A stretch of 64,000 nucleotides of DNA from Serratia inhibens (GTDB lineage: Bacteria > Pseudomonadota > Gammaproteobacteria > Enterobacterales > Enterobacteriaceae), in NCBI RefSeq assembly GCF_003591175.1, contig NZ_QYYG01000006.1, positions 124,001 through 188,000 of the forward strand, written 5' to 3'. The position numbers were made by a program, and so were the translations under genes. Positions 62,351 through 64,000 of the stretch are shown here, piece after piece (the stretch's first letter is position 1; the number at the start of each line of letters is the position of its first letter). A model generated the notes under the pieces. That model made no database searches. It saw only the letters and a program-made list of their open reading frames with translations, and was not told the DNA's origin.

Positions 62351-63682
62351 TCAATGATGCCAGTCCTGATATTCCTGCCGCCGCCTCAGTGGTGCGGTTT
62401 CAGGCATCAGGCACAAGCCGATGGCCGACACCAGGCCCAGGACCATCATGTATCCTGCCAGGCCATAGTAATGGCCGCCGGTCATCTGCAGGATCTTCAC
62501 CGCCAGCAACCCAAGGATGCCGCTGCCGATCAACGAGCCGATTTGCCAGATCAGTGCAATGCCACTGCAGCGAATGCGGGCCGGGAACAGCTCTGGGAAG
62601 AAGGAAGCCTGCGGGGCATAGCACATGCTGTGGCCGAGCGTGAGCACCAGAATCATGGCGATTTGAGTGACCCAGTAGCTGTCGAGGTTGATCGCCATAA
62701 AGAACGGCACTATGCAGATCACCTGCAGCAACGCACCGGCGATGTACACCGGCTTTCTCCCTAATCGATCGGAAAGATGGCCCATCAGCGGAATGGCGAA
62801 AATTTCCAGCAGCACCGCCACGATCATCGCCTCTAGCAGAATGGTTTCATTCAGATGGTTGGCTTTGCCATAGGCCAGCACGATCACCGTGAACATGGCA
62901 AAGGCGCAGGCTTCAATCAGTTTGGCGCATACCCCTTTACCGATCAGGCCAGGGTAGGTGCGGACCACTTCGACCACCGGCCGGCTCTCAACCGCCTTGG
63001 TAGCGCGAATTTGGTTAAATACCGGCGATTCGTCGATCTTCAGGCGGATAAACAGCCCGACGATCACCAACAGCAGGCTGAGCAGAAACGGGATGCGCCA
63101 GCCCCAATCCAGCATCTGCGCCGGCGACAACAGGGCAGTCAGCAAAGCGAACAGCCCCGAGGGCAGCAGGAAGCCGGCCGGCGCGCCAATCTGCACCCAA
63201 CTGGCGTAGAAGCCGCGGCGTTGCGGCGGTGAGTATTCTGCCGTCATCAGCACCGCGCCCGCTTGCTCCCCACCGACGCCGAAACCTTGCAGCACGCGGA
63301 TCAGGATCAGAGCTATGGGTGCCCAGATACCGATTTTCTCATAGGTGGGCAGCAGGCCGATGCAGAAGGTGCCGAGGCCGACGATCAGGATGGTGATCAC
63401 CAGCGCTTTTTTACGACCGACTTTGTCGCCGATGTGACCGAACACGATGCCGCCCAGCGGGCGAGCGAGGAAACCGACCGCATAGGTGGCGAAGGCCGCC
63501 AGCGTGCTGATCAGCGGATCGGCACTGGGGAAGAAAAGTTGGCCAAAGAACAGCACTGCAGCGGTGCCGTAAGCGAAAAAGTCATAGTACTCGGCCGCCG
63601 TTCCTATCGCGGACGCGCTGGCGACACGCCGCAATAGCGGTTGGTTGGTCTTGTCGACGGTATCATGCGTGGTTGCGGACAT
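62351..63682 (-). CDS. MFS transporter of the metabolite:H+ symporter (MHS) family
   Basis: 443 residues with about twelve membrane helices. MHS signatures: ASAIGTAAEYYDFFAYG, FGHIGDKVGRKKAL, RVLQGFGVGGEQAGAVL and ARIRCSGIALIWQIG. Relatives carry organic acids such as shikimate or ketoglutarate; in the context of a mannonate/mannitol-type dehydrogenase a sugar acid is likely. Its ATG shares one base with the upstream dehydrogenase stop (TGATG), so translation is coupled. Confidence 0.88.
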   Translation of the reverse strand: MSATTHDTVDKTNQPLLRRVASASAIGTAAEYYDFFAYGTAAVLFFGQLFFPSADPLISTLAAFATYAVGFLARPLGGIVFGHIGDKVGRKKALVITILIVGLGTFCIGLLPTYEKIGIWAPIALILIRVLQGFGVGGEQAGAVLMTAEYSPPQRRGFYASWVQIGAPAGFLLPSGLFALLTALLSPAQMLDWGWRIPFLLSLLLVIVGLFIRLKIDESPVFNQIRATKAVESRPVVEVVRTYPGLIGKGVCAKLIEACAFAMFTVIVLAYGKANHLNETILLEAMIVAVLLEIFAIPLMGHLSDRLGRKPVYIAGALLQVICIVPFFMAINLDSYWVTQIAMILVLTLGHSMCYAPQASFFPELFPARIRCSGIALIWQIGSLIGSGILGLLAVKILQMTGGHYYGLAGYMMVLGLVSAIGLCLMPETAPLRRRQEYQDWHH

Positions 63683-64000
63683 CAGAAGCCTCCTGTGTGT
63701 TTGGACAACCCGGCAACGCTGGCCCTGGCGCCATGTTGCAACAGAGCCATATAGGCATCGGTCACGGCGCTGACGAACGGCGAGCTGTCTGGGAGATCGC
63801 GGCCAAATACCGTATCGAGCTGCAGCAGAGCCCGCACACGTTCGGGGCCTTCGCGGCTGTTGCTGACCAAATCGGCAATAGGTTCGCGCAATGGATCGCT
63901 GATTTCTATCGGCCGGCCCTGCTCATCCAGGCCGCCGACGTAGCGCATCCAACCGGCCACGCCCAATGCCAGGGCGTCGAAACGGCTGCCGTGCGCCAGA
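63682..64000 (-). CDS. Mannitol/mannonate-type dehydrogenase, C-terminal part (cut by window edge)
   Basis: Open reading frame entering from the right edge and ending at TGA 63682-63684; about 105 residues are visible. The stretch LAHGSRFDALALGVAGWMRYV followed by GGLDEQGRPIEISDPL is typical of the C-terminal domain of the long-chain mannitol dehydrogenase/fructuronate reductase (UxuB, YdfI) family. The N-terminal NAD-binding domain lies outside the window. Together with the MHS transporter and RspR-like regulator it recalls the E. coli ydfI-ydfJ-ydfH cluster. The substrate is unresolved. Confidence 0.85.
   Translation of the reverse strand, partial: LAHGSRFDALALGVAGWMRYVGGLDEQGRPIEISDPLREPIADLVSNSREGPERVRALLQLDTVFGRDLPDSSPFVSAVTDAYMALLQHGARASVAGLSKHTGGF

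Overview
The window looks like a chromosomal segment of an enterobacterium of the genus Serratia. The housekeeping order sseB, yfhM, pbpC, ndk, rlmN, pilW, rodZ, ispG, hisS, yfgM, bamB, der, xseA, guaB, guaA follows the Escherichia/Yersinia/Serratia layout. A protealysin-type M4 protease gene overlaps an emfourin-type inhibitor gene, a pair typical of Serratia. An ERIC element and related short inverted repeats fit the same group. The backbone is GC-rich, in the range of the S. marcescens/S. plymuthica group; the species cannot be fixed by eye.

Left part (1-34.8 kb). The 3' end of sseB is followed by a leftward operon for uptake and hydrolysis of an alpha-glucoside phosphate (PTS EIICB, GH4 phospho-alpha-glucosidase, RpiR regulator). 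Then come the alpha-2-macroglobulin/PBP1c pair and the ndk to der cluster (RNA methylation, pilus and cell-shape proteins, isoprenoid synthesis, histidyl-tRNA synthetase, outer-membrane assembly, ribosome GTPase). A permease, a zinc-ribbon protein and the protealysin-inhibitor pair follow. Next is a LacI-type regulator divergent from an MFS transporter plus a GH31 glycosidase, then xseA facing away from guaBA.

Accessory island (about 34.85-43.2 kb). Directly after the guaA terminator the base composition becomes more A+T-rich. The island holds a HEPN-domain protein and a leftward gene row: two tandem restriction-controller-like (C-protein) regulators with duplicated operators, a small one-helix membrane protein, a 1279-residue SIR2-domain protein and a TPR/LA2681-type HEPN protein. 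A Ner-like regulator diverges from this row. I read it as a probable anti-phage or abortive-infection locus with its own timing circuit, and as the best candidate here for a poorly described system. No integrase, restriction enzyme or methylase is visible.

Right part (43.2-64 kb). There is an HxlR regulator divergent from an enoyl-CoA hydratase gene broken by a one-base frameshift; a two-component system (hybrid kinase plus LuxR-type regulator) divergent from a lipoprotein and a large autotransporter with twelve NPGEGG repeats; rluF; a tripartite HipBST toxin-antitoxin operon with candidate operators; an HxlR/MFS pair; a methyltransferase and a GNAT acetyltransferase. A TPP riboswitch precedes thiM-thiD, followed by an Ivy-type lysozyme inhibitor, a KdsD/GutQ-like isomerase, class I aldolase fbaB, and a hexuronate/mannonate-type cluster (GntR regulator, MFS transporter, start of a mannitol/mannonate dehydrogenase) running off the right edge.

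No tRNA, rRNA, CRISPR array or complete insertion sequence was seen. All functions are by recognition of motifs and family resemblance; no database search was run.
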